64,000 nt of DNA from Oscarella lobularis (taxonomy: Eukaryota; Porifera; Homoscleromorpha; Homosclerophorida; Oscarellidae). Every line of letters starts with the position of its first letter. Position 1 is the first letter of the stretch. Below, piece after piece: positions 46,879 to 57,225 of this stretch. The stretch lies in assembly GCF_947507565.1 (NCBI RefSeq), contig NC_089182.1, forward strand, positions 2,666,001 to 2,730,000. The letters are read 5' to 3'. The notes beneath the pieces were generated by a model. The model was not told the DNA's origin and searched no databases. It saw only the letters and a program-made list of their open reading frames with translations. Both the position numbers and the translations under genes were made by a program.

Positions 46879-48690
46879 TTGATTATGGTCCTCAGTGTAT
46901 GTCTGATCTGCTTGTGTGCAGGCTTTGTCGGCGCTTGGCAGCCGGCAGCAGCACCTCTAATGACAAAATTTTCCAAAGACGTTCACCCAGATCAAGTGCC
47001 GCCTCATCCTCGTCCTACGATGGTTCGTCCGAGCTGGCAGCATTTGAACGGTCTCTGGCAGATTAATCACACGATCTCCGACCTAACAAGCCCGCCCTTC
47101 GGCAAAGATCTTCCCTACGAAATCCTCGTTCCCTACCCGGTCGAATCGCCGCTAAGCGGCATTCGCAATCTGACAACGAACAACTTCCTCTGGCAACGCC
47201 GCCTCTTTGCCACGCCTCCAAACTGCAACCTCTCAAGCGAACGCGTTCTACTTCATTTCGAAGCGGTCGACTGGAACGCGACCGTCTATCTCAACAAAAA
47301 AATGCTCGGCACGCACGCCGGCGGCTACGACGCCTTCCATTTCGACGCTACGGACGCTATGAAAGCGAGCTCCTCCCACGAGCTCCTCGTCGGCGTCTAC
47401 GATCCAACAGGCGACGAACCGCACGGAAAGCAAAGCCGCGGAGCCTTTTCTCACCCCGGCGGCATTTTCTACACTTGCACGTCCGGCATATGGCAGACAG
47501 TTTGGATGGAATGCGTGCCCCCGACACACATCGTCGACATTTTTAACAACCCGGATCTCGACGGCAACGGCAGCGTTACCGTGACAGCGACCATTGCATC
47601 GCCTAGCGCTAACATGCAAATTCGCGTTGACATTACAACCAACAATGGGACTCAGATCGTCGGTACGGCAACGGGACCAGCGACGAAGCCCGTACGAGCG
47701 GCAATCAAAAACGCAAAGGATCGTCATCTGTGGACGCCGACAACACCCTTTCTATACGATCTCAAAGTGAGTCTATTGGACGGTACCACTGTCGTCGACG
47801 CCGTAGACTCGTATTTCGGTCTAAGAGTCATCCGGATAGCTAACGATTCCCAAGGAATACCGCGTCCCATGCTAAACGGGGAATTCATATTTCAAGTGGG
47901 TACGCTCGATCAAGGTTTCTGGCCGGACGGCGCGTACACGGCGCCGACCGACGAAGCGCTCGCCTACGATCTCGTCGTGCACAAGCAACTAGGTTTCAAT
48001 ACCGTTCGAAAGCACGTCAAAGTCGAACCGCGTCGTTGGTACTATCACGCCGATCGGCTCGGCCTGCTCGTGTGGCAGGACATGCCGTCGGGAAATAACA
48101 ACGATCCGACGATGCAAGCTCAATTTAGGATCGAACTCGAACGTCTCGTGCTCGGACGACGAAATCATCCGTCGATCGTTCAATGGGAAATATTCAACGA
48201 GGGCTGGGGTCAGGCGTCCGACGATTGGATGGGCGAGCTCGTCGACGAAGTCGCCGGCATCGATCCGTATCGAATTGTCGACGACTCCAGCGGGGGACGC
48301 TGTGCTGGTTGCTATGGCAACGTTACAGATATGCATCGTTATTCGCCGCCGGGGAGTCCGACGCCGGATCCGGCGAAAGGATTGGCGGCGTTGCTAGGGG
48401 AGTTCGGAGGTGTACTTCTCGTCGTCGACGGGCATCAATGGGCTCCCGGTAAATGTCACGGCTATCGAACGGTGAATAGTAGCGACGATTTGACCGCCGT
48501 ATACGCGAGCTACGTGGAAATGATTGCGGGCTTTAAGACGAAGCCGGGACTGAGCGCCTCGATTTACACTCAGATTACTGATTGCGAGACCGAGTGCAAT
48601 GGGGTTATGACGTATGATCGCATTGTGAAGATGAACGCTGCCAAGACGAAAGCGGCTAATGATATGTTGAATTCGAAGATGAACTCCTAG
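46879..48690 (+). CDS. Secreted glycoside hydrolase family 2 (beta-galactosidase/glucuronidase-like)
   Basis: A single-exon gene of 603 residues. The N-terminus MIMVLSVCLICLCAGFVGAW is a signal peptide. The sugar-binding beta-sandwich has WQRRLFATPPNCNLSSERVL, LHFEAVDWNATVYLNKKMLG and HAGGYDAFHFDAT. The TIM-barrel domain has GFNTVRKHVKVEPRRWYYHA, DRLGLLVWQDMPSG, the acid/base motif WEIFNEGWGQ (Glu near residue 441) and a probable nucleophile in ALLGEFGG (near residue 507). Several N-glycosylation sequons (NHT, NLT, NGS) are present. Catalytic residues appear intact, so it is likely active on extracellular or lysosomal glycans; linkage specificity is unknown. The absence of introns among intron-rich neighbours suggests possible transfer from bacteria, which needs a tree. 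Confidence 0.9.
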   Translation: MIMVLSVCLICLCAGFVGAWQPAAAPLMTKFSKDVHPDQVPPHPRPTMVRPSWQHLNGLWQINHTISDLTSPPFGKDLPYEILVPYPVESPLSGIRNLTTNNFLWQRRLFATPPNCNLSSERVLLHFEAVDWNATVYLNKKMLGTHAGGYDAFHFDATDAMKASSSHELLVGVYDPTGDEPHGKQSRGAFSHPGGIFYTCTSGIWQTVWMECVPPTHIVDIFNNPDLDGNGSVTVTATIASPSANMQIRVDITTNNGTQIVGTATGPATKPVRAAIKNAKDRHLWTPTTPFLYDLKVSLLDGTTVVDAVDSYFGLRVIRIANDSQGIPRPMLNGEFIFQVGTLDQGFWPDGAYTAPTDEALAYDLVVHKQLGFNTVRKHVKVEPRRWYYHADRLGLLVWQDMPSGNNNDPTMQAQFRIELERLVLGRRNHPSIVQWEIFNEGWGQASDDWMGELVDEVAGIDPYRIVDDSSGGRCAGCYGNVTDMHRYSPPGSPTPDPAKGLAALLGEFGGVLLVVDGHQWAPGKCHGYRTVNSSDDLTAVYASYVEMIAGFKTKPGLSASIYTQITDCETECNGVMTYDRIVKMNAAKTKAANDMLNSKMNS

Positions 48691-48705
48691 GAAATTACCC
48701 TTGCA

Positions 48706-48732
48706 TGTGTGTGTGTGTGTGTGTGTGTGTGC
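48706..48732. repeat. (TG)n microsatellite
   Basis: About 13 tandem TG dinucleotides just after the GH2 stop codon, in its 3' UTR or terminator region. Confidence 0.95.
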
Positions 48733-48831
48733 GATTCTCTGTGCACCTTGCTTTGAGCCTTGTCGGCTACATCTTTTGGCTAAATGTACGCACGCGTGCA
48801 AAATTGCCAGAAGTCACCAGTCACCAGTATT

Positions 48832-49550
48832 TTACCTCTTGACGCAATAGGCGGTTGGCGATTTGGCCCAGGGAAGACACTTAATGCATTCTGGCTTGTC
48901 GGCAAAGAATTTCGTGACCGCATCGCTTTCAGACCACTTGGGAACAGCGTACTCGTCGAAAACAATCACTCCGCCCGGCGTCACGACGGGATAGAAAGCC
49001 TCCAACGCGGCGAGCGTCGGCTCGGCGACGTCGAGATCTAGATGGAGTAGACTGATGCGAAAACCGGGCCGTTTGGCGACGTATTCGGGCGCCGTGTGGA
49101 CAATGTCGCCTGACACCAATTCGAAGGGCTTAGTGGAGCCAGTCAGGCGTAGTGCCATTGAACTGATGGCTTCCGCTGTGGGAATGTGATCGAGTTGGAC
49201 GTCGGTGAAGAGACCTTCGAGAGCGACCTCTTTCTTCGTCACTTCTGGTAGGGTACCGAACGTGTCGAATCCGACAACGCGCTTTAGCGTGCCTACGGTA
49301 AGTGTATAACCAGTAGATTACATGTACGGAAGGTGGGCGTGTACACACCTGGCGAGAAAATGTTGATCAGTTTGAGCCATTGCATGAAGCCAGCGCCTTT
49401 GAGTACGCCGCATTCTACGACGTCGCCGGGAATATCGATCGTTTTCCGAAACAGGTCGGAACGTGCGAGAAATTTGCGAAAGCGGTCGACGTCGCTCGAG
49501 CAACTCAGGAAGTTGTAAGCGTCCCACAACTTTGCCTCCTCTTCTGACAT
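48832..49550 (-). CDS. TylF/MycF-type (macrocin O-methyltransferase family) SAM methyltransferase
   Basis: A class I methyltransferase of about 218 residues in two exons. Exon 1: MSEEEAKLWDAYNFLSCSSD, DIPGDVVECGVLKGAGFMQW (SAM-binding strand and loop). Exon 2: LKRVVGFDTFGTLPEVTKKE, LLHLDLDVAEPTLAALEAFY (metal/catalytic Asp region) and TPGGVIVFDEYAVPKW. The DVVECGVxKG...DxDxxxPTxxALE...GGxxxxDEY pattern is that of the TylF family, known from bacterial macrolide and other natural-product methylation and seen sporadically in eukaryotes. The intron (about 49296-49357) is ordinary for this genome, so it is integrated in a eukaryotic gene. It is tail to tail with GH2. The substrate is unknown. Confidence 0.88.
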
Positions 49551-49930
49551 GACGGTCGTTGGTCTTGGAAAAAAATCTAAGTGACCATGATTAGGTTTCG
49601 ACGAACGCGACGAGCGCGACGAGCGCGACGAACGTTTGTTCTTGGGTTCCGTTTCTTGGGGGTCCCGTTTCTTGGGGGTCCCAGTCTCTTAATATCAATA
49701 CGAGTTCATGCAGCGTACGGGACATCGGGTAACAATCGTGGGGTCGGCAAAATCACGTGATGACGGGAGTTCTCTCTCTCTTATATCTCTGGTATTAGCC
49801 AATAGCACATATCCATGTTTCAAATCGCGTTCGCCCCTTTGAAGTAAATAGGCGTCGGTTAATTGGTCTAGTCAGCGACCTGAATATAAGGGTTCCAGTA
49901 GAAAATCGAACTCACAAACGTCTCGTACTT
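49551..49930. other. Intergenic DNA with short tandem repeats
   Basis: Upstream of the methyltransferase. It contains (cgacgagcg)-like imperfect repeats at about 49598-49640 and two to three copies of a ttgggggtccc(gtttc) unit at about 49640-49685. No gene was recognised. Confidence 0.6.
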
Positions 49931-50065
49931 CGTCGCCGGTCTCGAATTGTTTACGACTCCAGCGAGAAACGCTGTGGTGGTTGCTATGGCAATGTTACTC
50001 ATTATGCTTCGCCAGCGAGTTTGGAGGATGTACGAGGCTATGACGTGTGGGGAAAGAACGTAGTA
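49931..50065 (+). pseudogene. Decayed GH2 glycosidase fragment
   Basis: This segment resembles the GH2 gene at about 48250-48380. Shared tracts include tcgaattgt, acgactccagcg, cgctgtg.tggttgctatgg and caa.gttac. The translation keeps DSS..RC.GCYGNVT followed by diverged sequence, matching DDSSGGRCAGCYGNVT of the intact gene. It lacks start, catalytic region and flanking homology, so it is a remnant of a second GH2 copy. It lies 1.2 kb downstream of the intact gene, beyond the methyltransferase. Confidence 0.75.
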
Positions 50066-50132
50066 GACCGGGTCAATTAAGATAATCCAATCAAGGCTCC
50101 AAATGAATTAGAGGGACTACTGTATAGCTTAA

Positions 50133-51580
50133 TTATTTCTTTTTTCTCTGTTTGTGTCTTCTGGACTTACCTAGTCGCTTTAAGGGCTTTTTGCCCTAAT
50201 CAAAGGTCTTTGCTTACTTGTACGAAATCAGCTACTATAACTAACCTTCATAGGAATTCCTTTACGAGCCTTTCGAGAAGGCATACTGTGTTTAGTCGAG
50301 CTGAAGGTGCTCATATCGGCAGCCGAGTCCGCAGTATTGCGTTTCACTCCTCGTTTTTTCCCGCCAAATCCAAACTTGAGGTCCTGAGATGAAGTTTAGA
50401 AAGGGTCTCTAAATCTAGCAGAGATTTCCTACTTTGGCTGTTTGTCTTCTCGATTTTCTAATAAATAATTAGAGAATGCTCGTCTTATTTTTAGTTGACG
50501 TACCGGGTTGGTGCACTAGCGTCTTTCCTTTGCTTGCTTCCAATTGCTTCAACGTCAAACCCATCCCCATCTCCATCGTCAAGAAACGACGGCTTCTGAC
50601 GTTTATCTAAATATAGAAAACACTCCAAAAAGAGCACGATTATTTTAAACCCTTCGTTACCCTTTTTGTATCTTTTCACTGCTTCCAAAGCTTCTTTCTT
50701 TTCCTTTTCTTTTCTCTGCAACACCTGTCTCTGTACCTATAGGAACATTAATTAATTAATTAATTAATTAAAGTGGAGGCACACAAGAGATGTGTTCTGC
50801 TTTACCTTCTTGCCGTACTTCTTCAATTCCCTCTGCTTTCGAGCCTTCTCCGACTTCTCAGCGGCTTGCTGTTTACTCATCATCACTTGGCTAACCTATA
50901 AACGCATTGTCTATGACTCCTCGTTCTCTTACACTCCCCCTATATCTTGCCTTGGTCATGTGCTCGTCTGATTTGACCATTTCAGCGAAGTACGTAGCGG
51001 GACGTCGGGTCTTGACACCCAGTTCGCGAAGTTTTGGTAGAGCCACTTCGACAGCAGACTGGGCTTGCTTGTAGCTAGAACAAAAAACACTCAAAACATA
51101 TTATTTTATGCGTGCCTGAAGACAGTACAATGCCATCTCTCTTTTGAAATCGTCGTGGACACCGCCATCTGTTGTCTTATCCTTATCGTCCTCCTCACCG
51201 AGGTCCGGTAGATTCGTTGTAACGTCCAATGATTCAATCCAATCAAGATCCAATCTGAGCTCTTCCAGTTTCTCCTTCATATCCACCTAAGTTTGCGAGC
51301 GAAAGTGTGTTTTAAATTTCAAAAATATTTTGAGAGGAATGCTGTACTTGACATACGCAATCTTCCTTACCGTATTGTTAATGTATATCTTCTTTTTCGT
51401 TAGGACCGGTATGTTGAGTCCTGGTTGGAGTTTGCCCTGAGCGAAGAGCTCCTGAAGCTAAAATCGCCACTTGCACGTGTTCTCTCGCTTCTCTCGTCGC
51501 GTTCTCCTCTATACCTCCTCATCCGAGCCATCGCTCTCTTCGTCGCTCAATTCTACCGACGAGTCGCTCACTGGATCCAT
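50133..51580 (-). CDS. EBNA1BP2: rRNA-processing protein EBP2 (EBNA1BP2)
   Basis: A nucleolar 60S ribosome-biogenesis factor. Exon 1: MDPVSDSSVELSDEESDGSD (acidic), then LQELFAQGKLQPGLNIPVLT, LEELRLDLDWIESLDVTTNL, VHDDFKREMALY joined to YKQAQSAVEVALPKLRELGV, KTRRPATYFAEMVKSDEHMT and EKARKQRELKKYGKKVQRQV. The C-terminus has KFGFGGKKRGVKRNTADSAA, MPSRKARKGIPMK and a basic end with RLGKSRRHKQRKKK. All are landmarks of EBP2. Coiled-coil and basic character agree with the family. The gene is head to head with HSDL2, 56 nt between start codons. A (TTAA)-type run of 27 nt sits in one intron (50745-50771). Confidence 0.96.
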
Positions 51581-51636
51581 GCGAATGCAAGAAGAGACGC
51601 AAACGCGTGGCAAGAAGGCTCCTACAGCGCGCTAAG
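51581..51636. promoter_or_regulatory. Short bidirectional promoter (EBNA1BP2 / HSDL2)
   Basis: Only 56 nt separate the start codons at 51580 and 51637. No TATA box or CRE-like site is present. It is inferred from position. Confidence 0.5.
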
Positions 51637-53214
51637 ATGCAGAACACAGGGTTCGTTTTTTATTTCTTCCCCGCTCGTTTCTAGCTGGTCGAACATTTAG
51701 AAAGCTCGCTGGATGCACGGCGTTTATAACCGGTGCAAGTCGCGGCATTGGAAAAGCGATTGCGCTGAAATTCGCCAAGAACGGCGCAAATATCGTCATA
51801 GCAGCGAAAACGGCGACAGAGCACCCCAAATTGCCTGGAACTATTTACACGGCAGCTAAAGAAGGTTCGAAATCCTTTCACGACGTCTAATTAATTAAAT
51901 AAGAAAATAAAATTATGTGTAGTCGAATCTGTTGGTGGAAAATGTCTTCCTTGCATTGTGGACATAAGAAACGAAGAGTCTCTAAAGGAGGCGGCTAAGC
52001 TCGCCGCCGCCCAATTTGGTGGCATCGATATCTTGGTAAATAATGCCAGTGCCATCAGTTTGACAGGGACAGCAGAGACTCCATTGAAAAGGTGAAACGG
52101 GTTCTTCGTCTCTAATTAATTGAATAATAATATTTTGCAGGTTTGATTTGATGATGGGAGTTAATGCTCGAGGCACTTTTACAGCGTTAGATTTCGATGT
52201 TCGATTTTTATAGATTCCATAGATTTTTTTGCAGAACGCAAGTGTGTTTGCCCTATTTGAAAAAGGCGGCCAATCCGCACGTATTGACCATAAGTCCGCC
52301 TCTCAACATGAAACCAGTCTGGTTCAAGGGCCACGTGGGTACGGGGGTCATCGAGAAAGACGTTGTAATCCAGAACATTTCACTTAGCTTATACTATGGC
52401 CAAATACGGCATGTCTATGTGCACACTTGGCTGGGCAGACGAATTCAAAGAAGACGGAATTGCTGCCAATTCTCTGTGGCCACGAACCGGTAAACGAGTC
52501 GTCTCATCCAGTGAAAATTTCAAATGCTTTTCTAATTAATTAATTAATCTTATAGCAATTGCCACAGCTGCGATGAAGATGCTCGGCGGAGACGACTCTT
52601 TGAAGATGAGTAGAACGCCGGAAATTATGGCTGATGCTGCCTACGCTATCGTCACCAAGGACAGCAGAACGGTGACCGGCAACTTCTTCGTTGACGACAC
52701 TGTTCTCATGGAAGAGGGAATCAGCGATTTTGACCAATACGCCTGCGTTCCAGGTACGAAATAAATAAATATGTCAATTAATCCTATATTATCTTGCATA
52801 GGGAACAAGCTGCTTCCTGACTTTTTTCTCGATTCGGCGGAGGAGAGCGATGCCACTTTGGCCGAGCTCAAGTCAAGCGGTGGCGGAAATTTGGAAAAAT
52901 TCTTCCAGCGCGTCTCCAGCCTCATTACCCCGGAATTGGTGACGTCGACTCGAGGAATCATCGTCTTTGACGTGGACAATCAAAAGTGGTTCATCGATCT
53001 GAAGAACGGCGAGGGTTCGGCTGGAAAAGGAATGCCGCCGACGGGAAATCCCGACGCGACAATCACGCTGAAAGAGGCCGATTTTATGAAGCTAGTGAAA
53101 GGAGAGGCATCCGGACCGTCGCTTCTCATGTCAGGCAAGCTGAAGCTGGACGGGAGCATGGGAATTGCGATGAAATTAGAGAACATTGTCGCAGCCGTCC
53201 GGTCGAAACTGTAG
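51637..53214 (+). CDS. HSDL2: Hydroxysteroid dehydrogenase-like protein 2 (SDR plus SCP2)
   Basis: A peroxisomal/mitochondrial short-chain dehydrogenase. MQNTG is spliced to LAGCTAFITGASRGIGKAIA, the Rossmann TGxxxGIG motif. Then come ANIVIAAKTATEHPKLPGTI, ALHCIVDIRNE-like, DILVNNASAISLTGTAETPL (NNAS), VLTISPPLNMKPVWFKGHV spliced to AYTMAKYGMSMCTLGWADEF (catalytic Tyr-x3-Lys) and GIAANSLWPRTAIATAAMKM. The C-terminal SCP2 lipid-binding domain starts near FQRVSSLITPELVTSTRGII and ends MKLENIVAAVRSKL. The short start and small introns agree. Ending in SKL, the protein has a canonical PTS1 peroxisome signal at its C-terminus. The enzyme substrate is not known. Confidence 0.96.
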
Positions 53215-53448
53215 GCAGGTGAAGTCTTTGACTTGGGATTTCTTTTTTTTTTGATGTGAAGAGCACGTATTTTCCACGCACCTTCAAGTCATTGAGGTCT
53301 TGATAAAAATACCTTTGCTGCACTGTGTAGTACACAGTATGTAGTGTTTGTTCCCAGACTGTACTCTCTTCTTTTCTTAGAGGTCCTACCGTACCGAAAA
53401 AAAAGTTTGGTTATTAGATATTAGGTTGTACCGTCGAATTCTACAGTT
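53215..53448. other. Tail-to-tail intergenic region
   Basis: About 230 nt between the HSDL2 stop and the minus-strand coiled-coil gene. AT-rich with T runs; no gene recognised. Confidence 0.4.
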
Positions 53449-55308
53449 CTATGGCTGCTGAGCGTCTAAATGCGGAAGATTTTCACTAGACTGAATGTAA
53501 TAAACTTTACGCTTACCTGGTGCGCCCGCTTCTGGCATTTTTAGATCAAGAAACCGCTCCGCCATAGCGGAAACTGTCGCTTCATATGAACTCTTTGACG
53601 TCGATCGAAATGTGTCAAATTCTTTTTCTATCTCCCCCAACAACAATCCCTATTAATTTTTCATAATGATTATGATGCTAACCCATTGCGTTTTTCTCTT
53701 GGGTGATCTGTTCGAGTTGCGTTTTCAAAGACAGAATGATTTCTTCTTGATTTCTCACCTAAAGTCCGTGCATCGAGATCAAGATTATTATTATTAATAA
53801 ATAAAATTCTTTTACCTGGGCTGTCAATCGAAGCATTTCGTTTCGAAGACGTTGCACGAGAAGCGCGTGATTCTGATGAACTTCTACAGCAGACTTTCTC
53901 CTAGAAATCTGTCTGAACTACAATGTCCTTAGTAGCAAAAACGCTGTCTACCAGTCCTCAATGTCTGCATCCAACTGAAATAGTACTAGAGCGTCTTGGT
54001 GGACTTTCGACGTCAATTGAGGCACGGGTCCTATATCTAGAAAGCGAATAGTACTACAGTCTAGTCCAGTCCCTTCTCTATTTACCTGAATATGGTGGAA
54101 GGTAACACATAAAAGTGCTGTTCTCCCAATTCTCAGCTAAATGCCTTTTAATTAATTAATTAATCACACTTCAGATTTAGTTGAACAAAGCAACACTGGT
54201 TCTTTACTTGAAACGACTGCTGACAACTACGTCATCAGTAAAATTGTGCTTCCTAAAGAACTCTATCGCTCCATGGTCCACATAGGCTATGATGCACTTG
54301 AATGATCCCATGACAGTGGGATCCTTTATCATCTAGAGTAGTAACTAGGGTCAATCCGCCTATAACGACTAGTCTACTCTACGTTTATGAGACGCTTTCC
54401 TAGACCGCGCTTTCTAAATCGTTTTCTAACGGAAATCAATGATAGTTGTATAATGCCGTCGTCTTCCTTTCTGTCTATATCCAATCGCTTTGATGGTAAG
54501 TGCAGTTGCTTTTGTACTTACCCGACTAGTCGCTCGTAGCTGGCGGCGGCGGCGAGACGCGACTCGATGCCAACGCTCTCCTGCGTAACTAAAGAAGACG
54601 CGTCAACGAAATATTCTCTAGCTCCAATGCCGTTCGCTATACATGTTCCTTTCTGCCTTAGTCTCCTTCTTCTCTTCACTGCTCTAACGAAATCTTCGCA
54701 TCCATTTGAAAAATCTTCGCTAAAAAAGATCAAAGACGATGACTGGTTTCTTTTGCTCTCACGAATATTTTGCGGTGCACTGACCTTTCTTCTTCATCGT
54801 CGTCATCCTCCTCCTCTTCGTCCTCCTGCTCTTCATCGTCTGAATCGCTGAAGACGTCATCGAATAGACTCTTAGAGTCTTCATCGTCATTAGCTCCATT
54901 TTCCGTCTCTTTAGAAGTGACGTCATCATCCGGGAAATCGCTCACTTTCCGTTTGCAGCCTCGTTCCGACGCCTCCCTAATGGCACCTAAAAGTTTCCTA
55001 TTACTACGCATCGTTGTTTTATCGCAAACTCGCCTTGAGCGTCTCGAATGAATAGCACCGAACGCGAAGACGGCTTGCAGATGTGCGTGTAGATGATGTC
55101 TCTCGTCACGTCGGGCAACGATTGATCGTACAGAGCGGCGACGGCGTGAAGCAGCTCTCTATTCGCCACCTCGAAGAATAATTCTCATTGCAAAATATGA
55201 AGGGGCGTCCGGGGCATCTTGAATTCCTACTCCATCGACTGCCGTCCCGTCGAAGTCTTTGTCGACGATCATGCGACGAAAACTGACGAGGGCGGGCGTA
55301 ACGCTCAT
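53449..55308 (-). CDS. Unrecognised acidic coiled-coil protein
   Basis: I do not recognise this gene. The proposed start is MSVTPALVSFRRMIVDKDFD at 55308, spliced to VANRELLHAVAALYDQSLPD with IIYTHICKPSSRSVLFIRD. An Asp/Glu-rich region (SDSDDEEQEDEEEEDDDDEE, about 54790-54850) and a basic patch (AVKRRRRLRQKG, about 54670) come next. The C-terminal half is coiled coil: ALVLFQLDADIED, NHALLVQRLRNEMLRLTAQ, NQEEIILSLKTQLEQITQEK, LLGEIEKEFDTFRSTSKSSY. It ends near 53449 or slightly differently if a last intron is used. Acidic run plus basic patch suggests a nuclear protein. Exon content near 54150-54480 is unresolved. It is head to head with RNF170 (64 nt). Confidence 0.6.
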
Positions 55309-55372
55309 TACTTTAGCGCGAGAAAAGAGTGACGTCGAGAGCGTGCGCAGTGTTTTTTCAAATTACTAAGCG
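55309..55372. promoter_or_regulatory. Short bidirectional promoter with CRE-like site (coiled-coil gene / RNF170)
   Basis: The start codons at 55308 and 55373 are 64 nt apart. The interval has one TGACGTCG, a one-mismatch CRE/ATF site, near 55332. It is inferred from position and motif. Confidence 0.45.
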
Positions 55373-56277
55373 ATGATCGCCACTGCAACAATGGTCGAAG
55401 GCGTCGGCGACGAAGTCCTTCTCGGCTTTTTCGTCACAATCGGCAGCGTGCTTATTGCAATAGGATTCTGCAGTCGGCGCTCCGATTCCGGCACGATTCA
55501 TCCGGAACGACAAACGGACGTACAGCGCGTCCGACAGCAGCAGCAGCAAGAGCGACGCGTGCAAGCACCCGACGCCGATCGCAACTGTCCGATCTGCCTC
55601 GGCCCCGTGAATCTACCGGTAGAAACGAACTGCGGCCACACGTTCTGCAGTAAAGAAAAAGAATTTTCCTACAGTACATATTTTATCCGAGACTTTGTAT
55701 TTTTTTCAGCTGTCTGTATCATGATGTGCTGGAGACAAGGGCATTTGCTTCAACCCGTCAGCTGTCCGGTGTGCAGACAAACGGTATGACGTCATCTATC
55801 TATCTAAGTAAATAATTTTGTACTACACTCAAGGTGACTTTGCTCCTGTCTGACTTTACTGAAGAGGAGCAAAATTCAGACGACGCTCGAACTTCCCAAG
55901 GTGAAATAGACGGCTACAATCGAAGATTTTCAGGAGCTCCGAGACCAGTGAGTGTAATCAGTTATGATTTTTCAATACATACATGATGGTATCTTGTTCT
56001 TTTTCAGTTGATTGACTATCTCTATGATATGCCGACTCTGTTGCGTCATCTGTTTCGCGAGACTTTTACCATTAATGGTCTCATCTGGATGGTTCGCTTT
56101 CGAATCATTTTCTGTTTAATTTTTGCGATCCTGTATCTCTTTGTGCCTTTCGATTTGTTGCCGGAGGGCGTCTACGGCATTTTTGGTTACTTTGACGACA
56201 TTCTAGTTGTGCTGTTGCTTGCTATTTACGCGACAATTTTGTACAGAAACGTGGTAGCAGGCAGAGCCGAACAATGA
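55373..56277 (+). CDS. RNF170: E3 ubiquitin ligase RNF170
   Basis: An ER-membrane RING ligase that targets IP3 receptors in mammals. An N-terminal membrane segment, VLLGFFVTIGSVLIAIGFCS, is followed by a Gln-rich stretch. The RING finger is NCPICLGPVNLPVETNCGHT-FC spliced to CIMMCWRQG and SCPVCRQTVTLLLSDF; all eight ligands (C3HC4) are visible. The C-terminal part has YNRRFSGAPRPLIDYLYDMP, TLLRHLFRETFTINGLIWMV and two more membrane segments (IIFCLIFAILYLFVPFDLLP; FDDILVVLLLAIYATILYRN), the DUF1232 region typical of RNF170. The RING is split by an intron after the FC pair. The 5' start is the first Met after the shared promoter. Confidence 0.96.
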
Positions 56278-56328
56278 GGATCACTTGTAATCAATTAGCT
56301 AAGTAATTAATAAAGTTACCTTGCACAG

Positions 56329-56854
56329 TCACCACACTTTGTTCTGCACAATTTTCGCTATGACGGGCTGCAGGTTACTAAGCGAGTTGTCTTTTAACGC
56401 TATAGCGAAGAGCAGAGACGTTGCACCGCCACTTGAGTTAGCAATCTCATCCATCAGTCGTCTGGCAAAGGTATGAAGAACCACCTACAAATTTCGCGAG
56501 CTGAATATTAAATTTCTTTTTTTGATTGATTTTAAACACGTACGTCATCTGATCCCATTAGGGTTTGAATGGAATAGACTGGAGGACCTTCGACGTTTGG
56601 AGGACGATCCGTGCGAGCGTGAATCTTGTTGGTGCATACAGTCGCTAGGATCTTCTTTTGGCTTAGCTGATCTTACCAGCGTTCCGAGTTTTTCGTATTG
56701 AGTTACGACTACGAAGATTTGATCGCCGAAGTGAGTGGCAACGAGCTCCGTTCGATCGCCGTTCAAGTAGAATACATCCTAAAAGGAATTAGACTAACTC
56801 GTGCAAAAGAAACAGAAGGCGTGCCTGCACTGTTTTCAGCTCAAACTCGGCCAT
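56329..56854 (-). CDS. PSMG3: Proteasome assembly chaperone 3
   Basis: A small chaperone acting with PSMG4 in alpha-ring assembly of the 20S proteasome. Exons: MAEFELKTVQ, then DVFYLNGDRTELVATHFGDQ and IFVVVTQYEKLGTLV (family: FSSHILVVVTQFGKMGTLV), APPVYSIQTLMGSDD, then VVLHTFARRLMDEIANSSGG, ATSLLFAIALKDNSLSNLQP and the end KIVQNKVW (human VCQVW). Length of about 120 residues fits the family. It is tail to tail with RNF170 (about 50 nt) and head to head with UBL5 (61 nt). Confidence 0.93.
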
Positions 56855-56915
56855 GAGAAAAATTCGACAGTCTGTCCTAGCGTGCGCGAAGTTCACTAAG
56901 TAGACGAGCGACATC
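56855..56915. promoter_or_regulatory. Short bidirectional promoter (PSMG3 / UBL5)
   Basis: Start codons at 56854 and 56916 are 61 nt apart, so the two protein-homeostasis genes must share core promoter DNA. It is inferred from position. Confidence 0.5.
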
Positions 56916-57137
56916 ATGATCGAAATCACCTGTAACGACCGATTGGGAAAGAAGGTGCGGGTGAAGTGTAATCCAGACGACACCGTTGGAGATTTGAAGA
57001 AGCTGGTCGCCGCTCAGACGGGCACGCGGTGGGACAAAATCGTCTTGAAGAAATGGTACACAATTTACAAGGATCACATCACCTTGGAAGACTACGAAAT
57101 ACACGACGGCATGAACTTGGAACTGTACTATCAATAA
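56916..57137 (+). CDS. UBL5: Ubiquitin-like protein 5 (Hub1)
   Basis: Exactly 73 residues without introns: [20 protein letters not shown] at the start and [15 protein letters not shown] at the end. This is almost unchanged from the human protein. The double Tyr near the C-terminus replaces the conjugating Gly-Gly of ubiquitin, so it binds partners (for example spliceosomal proteins through HIND motifs) without classical conjugation. Confidence 0.99.
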   Translation: MIEITCNDRLGKKVRVKCNPDDTVGDLKKLVAAQTGTRWDKIVLKKWYTIYKDHITLEDYEIHDGMNLELYYQ

Positions 57138-57225
57138 TTAGAATAGCATTGTCGTCGAACGAGAAAAAAACTTTGAAAAAAATCTAAATGTTTGTCACGC
57201 GATAGTTCTGTCTTTTGTCATGACA

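Noticed and set aside
47248-47727. Minus-strand protein opposite the GH2 gene
   Set aside because: Shadow frame of a strongly coding plus-strand exon; no domain.
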